DNA of 64,000 nt. Source: Arthrobacter sp. U41 (lineage in GTDB: Bacteria > Actinomycetota > Actinomycetes > Actinomycetales > Micrococcaceae). This document shows, piece by piece, positions 8,641 through 18,043 of the stretch. The DNA lies in assembly GCF_007679325.1 (NCBI RefSeq), contig NZ_VEGI01000001.1, positions 868,001 through 932,000 of the forward strand, read 5' to 3'. The translations under genes and the position numbers were made by a program. Numbering within the stretch: position 1 is the stretch's first letter; each line of letters starts with the position of its first letter. Under the pieces are notes generated by a model that was given only the letters and a program-made list of their open reading frames with translations, ran no database searches and was not told the origin of the DNA.

Positions 8641-9732
8641 TTAGAAAATATTCCGGACGAAGCGGATGCGGGAGGCAAGGACGGCGACGGCGAAGCTCAG
8701 GGCCAGCGTCACCGCGTAGCTGGCGAAACCCGCCACCATCGACTTTCCGTCGTAGACCGCGGGCACGTTCAGCCTGATGATCTCGAAGATCAGCAGATGG
8801 ACGAGGAACACTCCAAAGGAGGCGCCGGACAGGGTCACAAGCAGCCGCCCGGTGACGCGTCCCGGCGTGATCCGGCGGAATAGGGACGTGGCGGACAGAA
8901 ACACCGCCACGGACAGCATCATCACGGTCAGCGAGACGTAGCTGACCGGCGACACGACGTTCAGCAGCCCCGCCTGTCCCCGGTGTCCGTACTGCCACAG
9001 ACACAGCGCCGCCAGGCCGGCGGCTGACAGGAGGGCTACGAACAGCGCCCGGCCGTTCAGCCTGACGTCCCGCAGCGCGCGGCCGGCCACAAAGTAGCCG
9101 ACGTAGGGCAGCCAGTGGATGAAGATGTTCAGGCTGATCGGCCGGGCGAACCCCAGTGACGCGGCGATTCCGGGGACCATATAGACCAGCGCCGTGGCAC
9201 CCAGCAGGATGGCCGCGAGGGCCTGGGCGCGGCGCGGTCCGCCGTCCTGCAGGAAGGCCGAGATAAGAGGGGCAACAGCGTAGAGCCCGAGAATCAGCCA
9301 CAGAAAATACAGCTGCGTGAAGACGGAACCGTCAAGGAGCAACTGGACCACCCTGGCCGGGGAGAGGTCTTCGCCGCGCATCAGCCACCGGACGCCGACC
9401 AGATAGATCAGATGCCATGCGATCAGGGCGGGCAGCAGCCTTAGCGCGCGTTTGCGGTAGAAGGTCCGTGGTTCCAGGGCCGTCTTCCGGGGCGCCAGCA
9501 GGAGGGCGCCGGAGATCATCACGAAGACCGGGACAACCCAGATGAAGGGGATGTCCAGTCCGGCCGCCAGCCACCAGTTGCGGGACTGGGGCTCGGAGTG
9601 CCCCAGGACATACCCGAAGAGGTGGATCGCGACGACCCCGCAAATGCTCAGGATTCTCAGGATGTCCAGGGAGTAGTCACGCGGGGCGGCAATGGCCTCC
9701 TGTTTGTCCGAACGAGTCCCGAGCTCTGTCAT
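8641..9732 (-). CDS. Acyltransferase 3 family membrane protein
   Basis: The product is 363 residues with about ten hydrophobic segments. The N-terminus YSLDILRILSICGVVAIHLF carries the Arg (R26) and His (H37) conserved in acyltransferase-3 (OafA/NodX-like) proteins. These enzymes move acetyl or other acyl groups onto extracytoplasmic sugars. Inside this operon it most likely decorates the exported glycan. The ATG overlaps the stop of the DUF2304 gene (ATGA at 9729-9732). The substrate is unknown. Confidence 0.85.
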   Translation of the reverse strand: MTELGTRSDKQEAIAAPRDYSLDILRILSICGVVAIHLFGYVLGHSEPQSRNWWLAAGLDIPFIWVVPVFVMISGALLLAPRKTALEPRTFYRKRALRLLPALIAWHLIYLVGVRWLMRGEDLSPARVVQLLLDGSVFTQLYFLWLILGLYAVAPLISAFLQDGGPRRAQALAAILLGATALVYMVPGIAASLGFARPISLNIFIHWLPYVGYFVAGRALRDVRLNGRALFVALLSAAGLAALCLWQYGHRGQAGLLNVVSPVSYVSLTVMMLSVAVFLSATSLFRRITPGRVTGRLLVTLSGASFGVFLVHLLIFEIIRLNVPAVYDGKSMVAGFASYAVTLALSFAVAVLASRIRFVRNIF

Positions 9733-10127
9733 TCAGTTTCCTGGGCTCGTTCCGAGAACACGGTCGAGGACGTCCCCGGCGCATCCTTGAGCCAGGGACG
9801 GGGGGTCTCGTCGATGGCGATCCGCCGGGAAAGTTGCGTCAGCGTTGTCTCCATGTGCCGGAAGCGCTGGTAGGTGGTGGCCATAAAGACCATGAAGCTG
9901 ACGACGAGACCGTAAAGGACCAGATCGGTGCCGCGGCCGATTCCCAGGGAACGGGCGAGCATGGTGAGCAGCTCCGGGAAGAAAATCGACAGGGCGGCCA
10001 CACACGCGAAAATCACCAGCATGATCCGGCGGATGGCCAGGTGCCGGGCATTGGAACCGCCCCGCATAAGCGCCAGGGAGACGACGATGACGGCAAGGAC
10101 GAGAACTATTTGGACGATGATTTGCAA
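9729..10127 (-). CDS. DUF2304 family small membrane protein
   Basis: 132 residues with three hydrophobic segments at about 3-21, 34-52 and 70-86, followed by a helical tail (TTYQRFRHMETTLTQLSRRIA). This matches DUF2304, a family usually found next to family 2 polyprenyl-phosphate glycosyltransferases. That is the case here: the GT2 gene ends 5 nt upstream. It may be a membrane partner of that enzyme. Its biochemical role is not known. Confidence 0.75.
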   Translation of the reverse strand: MQIIVQIVLVLAVIVVSLALMRGGSNARHLAIRRIMLVIFACVAALSIFFPELLTMLARSLGIGRGTDLVLYGLVVSFMVFMATTYQRFRHMETTLTQLSRRIAIDETPRPWLKDAPGTSSTVFSERAQETE

Positions 10128-10131
10128 TTTC

Positions 10132-10797
10132 TCACCTAAACAGGAGGTCAGCGATGATGTTGACGGAGTTCAGCAAGGACTGGCCTTTTGCCTTTGAGTA
10201 ATCGGTGTAGATGATCTCAACGGGGTGTTCCACCCAGCGGGGGCTGATCTCGGACACCTGGTGGATCAACTCGGAGGCGTGCGCCATCCTGTTCTGGGTG
10301 AGGTGGATCTTGCGGGCCACATCGGGCCCGATGGCGCGCAGCCCGTTGTGCGCATCGGTCAGCGCCATTCCGGTAGCCATGCGGGACTGGACCGCGGCGG
10401 TCCGCAGCACCAGCCGCTTCGCCGGGGAAAGTTTTGTGCGGCCGTCGAGGAACCGTGAGCCGAGCACCAGGTCAGCTTCGCCGGTCCGCACGCGGTCGGC
10501 CATGGCCTTGGCGTCTTCAACGCGGTGCTGCCCGTCGGCGTCGAACGTTACGATGCAGTCCAGTTCGGGATCCTGCAGCGCGAACTCGAATCCCGTCTGG
10601 AGGGCAGCGCCCTGGCCCAGGTTGACCGGGTGTTGGACAACCACGGCGCCGGCCTGCCTGGCCACTTCCTGCGAACCGTCGCTGCTTCCGTCATCGACGC
10701 AGACGACGTGCGGGAATTCTTTCCGGAGTCCGTCGATCACCCCGCCAACGACGGAGGCCTCGTTGTACATAGGTATGACTATCCAAGTGCGACTCAC
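10132..10797 (-). CDS. Family 2 glycosyltransferase, polyprenyl-phosphate glycosyl synthase-like
   Basis: 221 residues forming a compact GT-A domain. Visible motifs are WIVIPMYNEASVV at the N-terminus, VDDGSSDGS, the metal-binding DADGQH and HNGLRAI further in. The layout resembles dolichol/polyprenyl-phosphate mannose or glucose synthases without the membrane anchor; the adjacent DUF2304 protein may supply that function. GTG 10797 is the start used. It likely makes a lipid-phosphate sugar donor for extracytoplasmic transfer (inference from family and partner). Confidence 0.82.
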   Translation of the reverse strand: MSRTWIVIPMYNEASVVGGVIDGLRKEFPHVVCVDDGSSDGSQEVARQAGAVVVQHPVNLGQGAALQTGFEFALQDPELDCIVTFDADGQHRVEDAKAMADRVRTGEADLVLGSRFLDGRTKLSPAKRLVLRTAAVQSRMATGMALTDAHNGLRAIGPDVARKIHLTQNRMAHASELIHQVSEISPRWVEHPVEIIYTDYSKAKGQSLLNSVNIIADLLFR

Positions 10798-10838
10798 CCA
10801 TCAAGTATTCCACAGACGGCACGTTTGACCCGGGCGGC

Positions 10839-11333
10839 TCAGCGTTCCGCTATCCGGCGCAGGGCGTGCATCATGGCAATCGGGCCGTGTACCAGTGGGG
10901 CGGCCGTTCGGCACCTGAGTTGCCAAACCGCCCGGTTTGCGGCGACGTCGGCGGCCACCACTACATCGGCGGCAAGCAGGGCGGTCTGCAGCCCGGCACT
11001 GCGCGCTACGGCCTTGGCAAGCTGACGGGATTCCCAGTTATCCCTGGCCAGCCTCCCCGCGATCCCGAGCGGGCCACCTTTGCGGGACAGGGCACTGAGG
11101 ACTGACTCGAGACGCCCCGGCCCGGCCGGCACCAGGGGGACCAGTTCCAGTCCGGGGGCGGAGCGCACCACGGCCGGACCGGCGCCGGCAACATAGGCGG
11201 CGGTGACGCTCAGCTGACGTTCCGTTGGTTCAACGGACTCCAAAGCACGGCTCCAGAGGTTGTCCAGCGTCGCCTGGGGGTGCGGGCTGCGGCCCACAAC
11301 GATGCCCAGGCGGAGATTTCCGGTCGGTTTCAT
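10839..11333 (-). CDS. Unrecognised protein in the glycan operon
   Basis: I do not recognise this 164-residue protein. It begins RLGIVVGRSPHPQATLDNLW and alternates short hydrophobic strands with Ala/Arg-rich helices, suggesting an alpha/beta fold like one half of a GT-B enzyme. There is no signal peptide or membrane helix. It is packed between two glycosyltransferase genes: the upstream stop is 2 nt from its ATG, and the next start is 41 nt downstream. It is therefore very likely a real part of the operon. It could be a reduced glycosyltransferase or an accessory factor. Confidence 0.65.
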   Translation of the reverse strand: MKPTGNLRLGIVVGRSPHPQATLDNLWSRALESVEPTERQLSVTAAYVAGAGPAVVRSAPGLELVPLVPAGPGRLESVLSALSRKGGPLGIAGRLARDNWESRQLAKAVARSAGLQTALLAADVVVAADVAANRAVWQLRCRTAAPLVHGPIAMMHALRRIAER

Positions 11334-11335
11334 AG

Positions 11336-12673
11336 CTAGGGGTTACTCTTTTCTTCCGCCAGCGGCCTCTGGACCGGGTGGCCCACGAGGTCCCGCAGAT
11401 CGGAAATGACGGGTGCCAGGATGGCGCTGCGGGCAAACTGCTGGCCGTATTCCCAGGCGGCATCCCACGCGGCGCTGTCCGGATGAGCCAGCGCGTCGGC
11501 ACATTTCTGCAGGGCTGCGGCGATGCTCCCGGGGGTGAGGTCCTTGGCTGGAAACCACAATGGATAGTCGCGGAGCAGCTCGGTGGCGGCGTTGCCCAGA
11601 TCGTGGACCGAGACGATCGGCAGCCCGGTCGCCAGATACTCGGCGGTCTTGCCTCCGGTCACGAACTTTCCGGTGGACAGCAACAACAGGAGCGCGTCCA
11701 CGGAGCCGTAGAAGCGGGCTACGTCGCGCTTCGAAATCGGGCCTTCGTACGTCAAGCCGTTCTGCGACGCGGAACCGAAAGTTTCAAGGATCTCGGCGCC
11801 GGCCGCTCCCGAAGCACTGAGCTTCCCGCGGAACACTGCCTCGGCCCTGGCTTCGGGGGCGGGAAACGCCATGCCCCACCCCTGCAGGAACTCGGCCATC
11901 GGCATGTTGACGTACTGCAGGGTTCCCAAATACCCGAAGCGCGGGTGCTGGGTCTGCCGGATTCCGGGCGGCGCGTGTCCCGGCTGCGGGTCGAAGCCGT
12001 TGGGCACCACCCGCATCGTCGCTGCGGATTCGGGGTACCTGGCGGCGTATTCATCCCTGATCTGGTCGTTGACGAACCATGAACCGGCGGCCTCCGCCAG
12101 GAACTGCGCTTCCAGTTTTCCGCGCCGGCTCGCCGTGTTGAAGTCTTCCGCGCCGGTGATGGTGTTGAAGGCCCAGGCATCGCGGTAGTCCATGATGTAG
12201 GGCACCCCCTCGAGAGAGTGGGCGACCCCGAACGCAACATAGGGGCTCGCGGACGCCATGACCAGATCGACCGGCTTGTCGGCGTGGACATCCCGCGCCG
12301 CTTTGCTGGCGGGGGCCAGCCACGCACCATGGAAATCCTCCGGGAAGTCCTTCCGTCCCCGGCGGCGCATGACTTCCTTCCAGACGTAGGGCGCTTCAAT
12401 CCTCAGCCGGGAGAACCGGCGAAGGTCGCCGCGGGCAGGTTCCTCCGATCCGCCGTCGTCCACCTGGACGATGCGGATCCGGGGATCCACCGAGTCGGCC
12501 AGCTTCTGGTCAACTCCGGAAATTTCGGACCAGATGTTGCTGTCCAGGGTCAGCACCGTGACGTCCCAGCCGTCCTCGGCGAAGGCGTTGGCCACCGCCG
12601 TGCAGCGGTACACGGACGAGGCGGTGCTCGGCGGAAATGCGAAGGCGATGTACAGCAGGTGCGGCTTGCTCAT
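11336..12673 (-). CDS. Family 4-like glycosyltransferase
   Basis: 445 residues. The N-terminal half (LLYIAFAFPPSTASSVYR) is typical of GT4 enzymes. The middle shows VPYIMDYRDAWAF, a motif common in this group. The C-terminal nucleotide-sugar half contains GYLGTLQYVNMP and TGGKTAEYLATGLPIV. It is cytoplasmic and probably extends a lipid-linked glycan. Its ATG overlaps the upstream glycosyltransferase stop (ATGA, 12670-12673). The product ends 2 nt before the next gene. Sugar specificity is unknown. Confidence 0.82.
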   Translation of the reverse strand: MSKPHLLYIAFAFPPSTASSVYRCTAVANAFAEDGWDVTVLTLDSNIWSEISGVDQKLADSVDPRIRIVQVDDGGSEEPARGDLRRFSRLRIEAPYVWKEVMRRRGRKDFPEDFHGAWLAPASKAARDVHADKPVDLVMASASPYVAFGVAHSLEGVPYIMDYRDAWAFNTITGAEDFNTASRRGKLEAQFLAEAAGSWFVNDQIRDEYAARYPESAATMRVVPNGFDPQPGHAPPGIRQTQHPRFGYLGTLQYVNMPMAEFLQGWGMAFPAPEARAEAVFRGKLSASGAAGAEILETFGSASQNGLTYEGPISKRDVARFYGSVDALLLLLSTGKFVTGGKTAEYLATGLPIVSVHDLGNAATELLRDYPLWFPAKDLTPGSIAAALQKCADALAHPDSAAWDAAWEYGQQFARSAILAPVISDLRDLVGHPVQRPLAEEKSNP

Positions 12674-13638
12674 ACGGACCTGCCCAGCACCTTGGCGTAG
12701 CCCGCCTCGAGGGTCGGGATCATGCCCGTGGCTCCGTGATGGACTCGGATATATTCCGGCCCCTGCAGCTTCTGCGACGTCGTCACGGGGTCGGCCAGGG
12801 CCTCCCGCGCCGCCTGTCCGACGTCGGAACGGCTCACACTGATCGTGGCAAGATCCGCGCTGTAGCCGTCCACCTGGTCGGCGAAAATCGTCGGAACACC
12901 GATCCCCATGGCCTCCAGCTCACTCGTGGCCAGGATGCCGGCCACCTGCCCCACCGCTACATGGGCCTGGGCGAGTTCCTGCAAAAACTGCTGCTTCGGC
13001 ATCTTGGGAATGAGCCTGACGCCCAGCTCCGCAGCCTCGGCCGCCCTGTCGCCCCAATCCAGGCCGACGATGTCCGCCCCGTTCGGCCCCCCGACGGCGG
13101 CGACGACGTCGGCCGCGACCTGCAGCAGCGTGTCCCCTCCCTTGGAGGCATCCCAGCGGGACGGGAAAATGACCCGTGGCCGGGGCGCCGGAGCCCACGC
13201 CGGCAGCTCCGCCATGTTGACGGGGATCGGCAGGTATTCCGCGTCGGGCCGGGCACGTTCGGCCTTTTCGCGCAGGTCCGGGGTGGCGTACCAGACGTGG
13301 CCTGCGCCGTCGATGTCGGCTTTCATTGCCTGGTGGTGCTGGTCCTGCCAGTAGTTTTCCCTGATATCGGTGCCATGCAGGGTCAACGCGTAGGGCCGGG
13401 ACAGGGCGCCGCGCGCCCAGACCGCACGCCCGCCCATGTTCACGTGCCACATGCTGGTTCCCGGGTACGCCAGAAGCTGTTCAGCCCGGAACCGGTAGTA
13501 GGCTGCCTTGCCCCCGCCCCGCGTCCAGGGTCCTTGGATGAGCCTCCACGGCTGGCCCTGCCTGCGGCCCTCGGCCACGAGCGTTTTCGCGACGTCGGCG
13601 CAGTCGAACAGTTGGGTGACTCGGATCTTCTGACTCAT
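12670..13638 (-). CDS. GT-B glycosyltransferase, paralogue of the gene at 15683-16756
   Basis: About 322 residues. The conserved core RPYALTLHGTDIR occurs early. A donor-domain stretch (VIFPSRWDASKGGDTLL) follows, then HVAVGQVAGILATSELEAMGIGVP, all typical of GT4-like enzymes. The same three blocks appear in the gene at 15683-16756, so the two are paralogues. It is the first gene of the minus-strand operon and diverges from the ABC exporter gene. I used ATG 13638; ATGs at 13647 and 13650 are in frame. Confidence 0.78.
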   Translation of the reverse strand: MSQKIRVTQLFDCADVAKTLVAEGRRQGQPWRLIQGPWTRGGGKAAYYRFRAEQLLAYPGTSMWHVNMGGRAVWARGALSRPYALTLHGTDIRENYWQDQHHQAMKADIDGAGHVWYATPDLREKAERARPDAEYLPIPVNMAELPAWAPAPRPRVIFPSRWDASKGGDTLLQVAADVVAAVGGPNGADIVGLDWGDRAAEAAELGVRLIPKMPKQQFLQELAQAHVAVGQVAGILATSELEAMGIGVPTIFADQVDGYSADLATISVSRSDVGQAAREALADPVTTSQKLQGPEYIRVHHGATGMIPTLEAGYAKVLGRSV

Positions 13639-13757
13639 GGAGTCCATCATCTCATTTGGCCGCGGGTGGCCCGTCAGGCCCCTCCCGCGGCGGATCCACT
13701 GGCGTTTCACCACGGTCGCGTGCCTGACGGGAACGGGGGCCGCGGCAGCACCCCGCG

Positions 13758-13763
13758 TAGTAT
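13758..13763 (+). promoter_or_regulatory. -10-like box before the ABC exporter gene
   Basis: TAGTAT lies 37 nt before the TTG start of the ABC exporter, in the divergent gap with the glycosyltransferase gene. I could not find a clear -35. Confidence 0.3.
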
Positions 13764-13800
13764 GGGATGGATTCTTCCCACCGCCGTCCTGGAGTACTCC

Positions 13801-15639
13801 TTGAAACACCTGCGCCGCACGATGCGCGAGCTGCTGCCTCTCCTGCCCGCCAACGCCAGGCGGTTCCTACTGCTCTTTGGTGTGCTCTCGGCGGTACTTT
13901 CGCTCCTTGATGCGGCAGCCCTGGGCGTTTTTGCGCTTGTCCTGAATCAGATCCTCAAGGGCGGGACGATGACCCTGCCGGTCTTCGGTGACGTAACGCA
14001 GGAATTCAGCCTCCTGATCCTGGTCGGATCGGCCCTGGTGATGATCCTGAAATCCGTGCTGAACATCTGGCTCCAGTGGGTTTCCACCCGCAAGTTCGCG
14101 GACTATGAGCTGGAGATTGGCTCCATTCTCTTCCAGAGCTACATCCGTGCCCCCTGGACGGAACGGATGAAGCGCTCCACCACGGAGCTCGTCCGGATGA
14201 TCGACGTCGGCATCGCGAACACCGTCTCGGGTGTCCTTTTCCCTGCGGTGACGCTTCCGGCGCAGGCCCTGACCTTCGTGTCAGTCCTGATCGTCCTGGT
14301 GGTCGCATCGTGGCAGACCGCCCTGGTGACGGTCATCTACCTCGGCATCATCGCCGCGTTCCTGTACTTGTGGCTCTCCAAGAAGTCGTATGAGGCGGGA
14401 CGGGTGAACCGTGATGCTGCGATGCGCATGTCCACGCTCGTGGCCGAAATGCTCGCTGCCCTGAAGGAAATTACCCTCCGCGACAAGGCTCAGGAAGTCG
14501 GCAACATCGTCCTGCACAGCCGTGAACGGGCCGCCCGGTCGCGGTCGAATATCCGGTTCATGAGCGCGGTCCCCAAGTTCGTCATCGACATGGCCCTGAT
14601 CGGCGGCTTCTTGCTGATCGGCGCGGTCGGCTTCATGATCGGCGGCATGGAGGCCGCGATGTCGTCCGTGGCCATCTTTGGCCTCGCGGGCTTCAAACTG
14701 GTGCCCGCCCTGACCACCGTCCAGGGACAGCTGACCCTGGTCCAGTCGACCCTGCCCTACACCGAGACAGTGATGCGGGACATCAAGGACGCCGCGGTAC
14801 TCCGGGAGAACGCCGAGAGGCTCGGCAAGACCCCGATCACCAACGAACCGAAGCTGCTTGAGCTGAAGGATGTTGAGTTCACCTATCCGGGTGCCGAAAC
14901 CCCGGCCGTCACCAACATCAATCTCAGCCTCCCCATCGGTTCGTCCGTGGGCATCGTGGGACAGTCCGGAGCCGGTAAATCGACCCTGATCGACATCTTC
15001 CTCGGTTTGTTGACCCCGTCGAAAGGCAGCATGACGCTCGACGGCGTGCCGCTCGAGGAAGTGCTGGCTGACTGGCGCAAACGGGTGGGCTACGTACCCC
15101 AGGACGTGGCGATTTTCGACGGCTCCGTTGCTCAGAATGTGGCTCTGAGCTGGGGTGGCGACATCGACGAGGAACGCGTCCGGACCGCTTTGGAACGCGC
15201 CCAGCTCCTTGAGACCATAGATGCCCGCGCCGGCGGAGTCCATGGCCGGGTGGGCGAGCGTGGCCTGGCGTTGTCCGGCGGTCAGCGTCAGCGCCTGGGC
15301 ATTGCCCGTGCACTGTATATGGACCCTTTGGTGCTGGTGCTCGACGAGGCCACCAGTGCATTGGACACGTCCACGGAAGCCGCGGTTGCGAACGCGATCA
15401 GCGAACTGCACGGTGAGATCACGGTCATTTCGGTGGCGCACCGCCTCTCCACCGTCCGGAACAACGACCGGATCTGTTTTATGAAGGACGGCAGCGTGAT
15501 TACCCAGGGAACTTTCGAGGAAGTCATCCGCGCCAATCCCGACTTCGCCCAGCAGGCCGCCCTCGCGGGTCTCCACGACCCGGCCGTGGCCTCCCCGGCC
15601 GCCGGGGAAGCGGCACGCCCGGAGGCACGCGCGCTGTAA
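13801..15639 (+). CDS. PglK/MsbA-type ABC exporter (fused permease-ATPase), likely lipid-linked glycan flippase
   Basis: About 612 residues. An N-terminal six-helix membrane domain (about 15-315) precedes an ATPase domain. The ATPase shows Walker A GQSGAGKST at about 387-395, signature LSGGQRQRLG, Walker B VLVLDEATSALD and the H-loop SVAHRLSTV. The cytoplasmic loop with MKRSTTELVRMIDVGI recalls PglK, which flips lipid-linked oligosaccharides. I chose TTG 13801 because GGAG lies 6 nt upstream; ATG 13822 is an alternative, and the frame is open far upstream but opposite another gene. Flanking glycosyltransferases support a glycan flippase, though a multidrug-type substrate cannot be excluded. 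Confidence 0.85.
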   Translation: MKHLRRTMRELLPLLPANARRFLLLFGVLSAVLSLLDAAALGVFALVLNQILKGGTMTLPVFGDVTQEFSLLILVGSALVMILKSVLNIWLQWVSTRKFADYELEIGSILFQSYIRAPWTERMKRSTTELVRMIDVGIANTVSGVLFPAVTLPAQALTFVSVLIVLVVASWQTALVTVIYLGIIAAFLYLWLSKKSYEAGRVNRDAAMRMSTLVAEMLAALKEITLRDKAQEVGNIVLHSRERAARSRSNIRFMSAVPKFVIDMALIGGFLLIGAVGFMIGGMEAAMSSVAIFGLAGFKLVPALTTVQGQLTLVQSTLPYTETVMRDIKDAAVLRENAERLGKTPITNEPKLLELKDVEFTYPGAETPAVTNINLSLPIGSSVGIVGQSGAGKSTLIDIFLGLLTPSKGSMTLDGVPLEEVLADWRKRVGYVPQDVAIFDGSVAQNVALSWGGDIDEERVRTALERAQLLETIDARAGGVHGRVGERGLALSGGQRQRLGIARALYMDPLVLVLDEATSALDTSTEAAVANAISELHGEITVISVAHRLSTVRNNDRICFMKDGSVITQGTFEEVIRANPDFAQQAALAGLHDPAVASPAAGEAARPEARAL

Positions 15640-15682
15640 GCGTCCGTGGCGTGAGCGCCGTTCCATCCGCTGCGCGGATTCC

Positions 15683-16756
15683 TCAGCGGCTCGCGATGCC
15701 CCGGTAGAGATCCTCCAGGCGGTCCACATAGGCTGCCGCGTCGTAGCGGGGCAGCGCCCACGCTGACCCGCCCAGCGTGCTCGCGCAAGCCCGGGGGTCG
15801 TTAAGCGCTTCGAGGACCTGCGCGACGACGTCGTCCTCTGTTCCCTCCAGGACCGGAGGCGTCGAGCCGTCGTCCGGCCGGGGAAGGCGTGTCCCCACTG
15901 CGGCGAGCGGGAGCCCCATACAAAGGGCCTCGAACTCGCTGGTGGCGAAGTTGTTGGTGGCCTGGCCGACCGCGACATGCGCAGCGGACATCACGCGGTG
16001 GTATTCCTCCTGCGACATGCGGTCCAGCAGCGTCACCCCGGCCTCGGCCGCCCGCCCGGCACCCGGTCCCCAGTTGAGTCCGAGGATTCTCACATCCGGG
16101 CCTGCGGCCCGCCGGAGCTGGCGGGCGAGGCTCAACTGCCGCTCCATCCCTTTGTCCTCGTCCCAGCGCGAGACGAACAGGATGTTCGGGCGCGCGTCCG
16201 GCTGCCAGGCGGGAAGGCTGGCCGCGTCGACCAGCGCAGGCAGGAACTCGGCATCCGGCCGTGCGGCCACGGCGTTGTCGGCGGTGTCATTGTTCGCATA
16301 AAAAACGTGGGCGGCGCCGTCGATGGCGCGCTGGATCTCATCGTGGAAGTGGGGATCGGCCCACTGTTTGCGGATGTCGGTACCGTGCAGCGTGAGGGCG
16401 TAGGGGCGCTTCGGCATCCCCCGTTCACGGAGCAACCGCGCGCTGGTGGCGTAGTGGACGTGGACAACATCCGTCGTCCACAGCTTTGCCGCCCTCCGGG
16501 CGACGTAGGGTACAAAGCGTGCCCGGGCCACGACCGGGTTGGCGGGCGCGGCCGCCATGGGGCGCACCTGCTCCGGAGGCATGTAGTCCCATTTTTTGCC
16601 GGCCCGGCCGGCCGCCCGGACCATGTTCCGGGCCACAAAAGCGCAATCGTTAAATTGCAGTACCCGGGGGTCGGGTGTCTCCCCAGCCTCCGTGCTTCGG
16701 ACAGCGGGGGACGTTTCCCGGGCGGCGTGGACGGAATCCCGAGTTTCGTTTTGCAC
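15683..16756 (-). CDS. GT-B glycosyltransferase, paralogue of the gene at 12670-13638
   Basis: 357 residues. Shared blocks with the gene at 12670-13638 include FNDCAFVARNM versus FDCADVAKTL near the N-terminus, KRPYALTLHGTDIR and HVAVGQATNNFATSEFEALCMG. The N-terminus has about 30 extra polar residues. The GTG at 16756 has no ribosome site, so a leaderless start or an internal start is possible. It converges on the ABC exporter and diverges from the GT2 gene at 16812. It probably works on the same glycan as its paralogue. Confidence 0.77.
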   Translation of the reverse strand: MQNETRDSVHAARETSPAVRSTEAGETPDPRVLQFNDCAFVARNMVRAAGRAGKKWDYMPPEQVRPMAAAPANPVVARARFVPYVARRAAKLWTTDVVHVHYATSARLLRERGMPKRPYALTLHGTDIRKQWADPHFHDEIQRAIDGAAHVFYANNDTADNAVAARPDAEFLPALVDAASLPAWQPDARPNILFVSRWDEDKGMERQLSLARQLRRAAGPDVRILGLNWGPGAGRAAEAGVTLLDRMSQEEYHRVMSAAHVAVGQATNNFATSEFEALCMGLPLAAVGTRLPRPDDGSTPPVLEGTEDDVVAQVLEALNDPRACASTLGGSAWALPRYDAAAYVDRLEDLYRGIASR

Positions 16757-16811
16757 CCAGTAAGGTTATCGCGGGACTCCCCAAATACCCTCGCTCAGGA
16801 GTAAGTAGTCC

Positions 16812-17957
16812 ATGACCCAAAGCATCGAAGTCGTCATCCCGGTCCATGACCCGGAGCGGCCGGTAGCGCGCGGAATAGCGTCCGTCCTTGACCAGCGCGC
16901 TGCGCTGGCCGCCCGCGGTGTCGATCTGCACGTGACGGTGGTGCTGCACAACCTTGCCGCGGACAGCCTGTCCGGCCCCGGGTTTCAACCCGGCGTCGAC
17001 GGAGTCACGTACCTCAAGCATTCCGACGGCGTGGCGTCACCGGCCGGCCCCCGGAACTACGCCCTTGGCCGCAGCGGCGCAACCTACCTCAGCTTCCTGG
17101 ACTCGGATGACTACCTGGAACCCGGTTCACTGCTGGCATGGTGGGAGGTGGCCGAGGCGCATACTGCCGCGGCCGTGATTGCACCGCTGCGGACTCCTGC
17201 GGGGAACATTCTCCCGTCGCCGCGAATTCGGCCGTCGAAGCCCGGGGTCCTCCACCCCCTCCGCGACGGGCTGGCCTACCGCAGTGTGCCCTATGGCCTG
17301 TTGCGCCGCGAGAGCCTGCTCGCCTTGGGCTTCAGCTACACCGAAGGCGTCCCCACCGGCGAAGACATTGAACCAACCCTGCGGCTGTGGTTCCGTTCCG
17401 GTGCCATCTGCTACCCGTACGGCGCACCGGCCTACCGGCAGACCGATGACTCCGGGCCGGCCCGCGTGACGAGTTCCATCCGGCCGCTGCGGCAGGAGTT
17501 CGCGTGGCTGGAACACCTGCTTGGGGCGGACTGGCTGCAGCAGGCGTCGACGGCGGAACGGCGCGCCATCGCCCACAAGATCCTGAGGGTGCACGGCATC
17601 GGCGCCTTGCTCCGGCGCGCGGACGCACCTGACTCCCCCGGCCGTGCCCCATTGTGGGATCCCGAGGAAAGCCTGTACTGGCGCGGACTGGCAGCAAGGG
17701 TCCTGTCCCTGGCCGGCGGTTCCATTCCCGGCATCAGCCGGCGCGACGCCACCCTTATCCAGGCGGCCGGCGCGGCCAGGGACCTTCGGCACCTGCAGGT
17801 CCTGGCGGCGGAATACCGGGCCTCCGGCAGGAGCGGGGAGCTGCTCACCCCACGGATGCAGGACTCGCTGTCAGGCGATTCGATCATTCGCCACTACGTC
17901 AACGAGAGACTGCGGGCCGCGACCGGCGTTTTCAGGGCACCGCCCGCCGCGCCCTGA
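16812..17957 (+). CDS. Family 2 glycosyltransferase, paralogue of the gene at 21347-22450
   Basis: 381 residues. A GT-A domain occupies the first half: EVVIPVHDPERPVARGIASV, SPAGPRNYALGRSG and the metal-binding FLDSDDYLEPGSL. GEDIEPTLRLW follows in the acceptor region. The C-terminal part is helical and of unknown role. The same arrangement appears in the GT2 gene at 21347-22450. AGGAG is 10 nt before the ATG. It probably transfers a sugar to the lipid-linked glycan; the donor is unknown. Confidence 0.8.
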   Translation: MTQSIEVVIPVHDPERPVARGIASVLDQRAALAARGVDLHVTVVLHNLAADSLSGPGFQPGVDGVTYLKHSDGVASPAGPRNYALGRSGATYLSFLDSDDYLEPGSLLAWWEVAEAHTAAAVIAPLRTPAGNILPSPRIRPSKPGVLHPLRDGLAYRSVPYGLLRRESLLALGFSYTEGVPTGEDIEPTLRLWFRSGAICYPYGAPAYRQTDDSGPARVTSSIRPLRQEFAWLEHLLGADWLQQASTAERRAIAHKILRVHGIGALLRRADAPDSPGRAPLWDPEESLYWRGLAARVLSLAGGSIPGISRRDATLIQAAGAARDLRHLQVLAAEYRASGRSGELLTPRMQDSLSGDSIIRHYVNERLRAATGVFRAPPAAP

Positions 17958-18043
17958 TGACGGCACCCCCGCCGCGGTGCCGCCCGCTGCCGGAGGCACA
18001 GGGCTCAAGGGGCACAGGGCTCAGGGGCACCGGCCCGGCTTGC

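Noticed and set aside
14281-15978. 565-residue minus-strand open frame
   Set aside because: Antisense of the ABC exporter, running into the next gene; noise-like composition.
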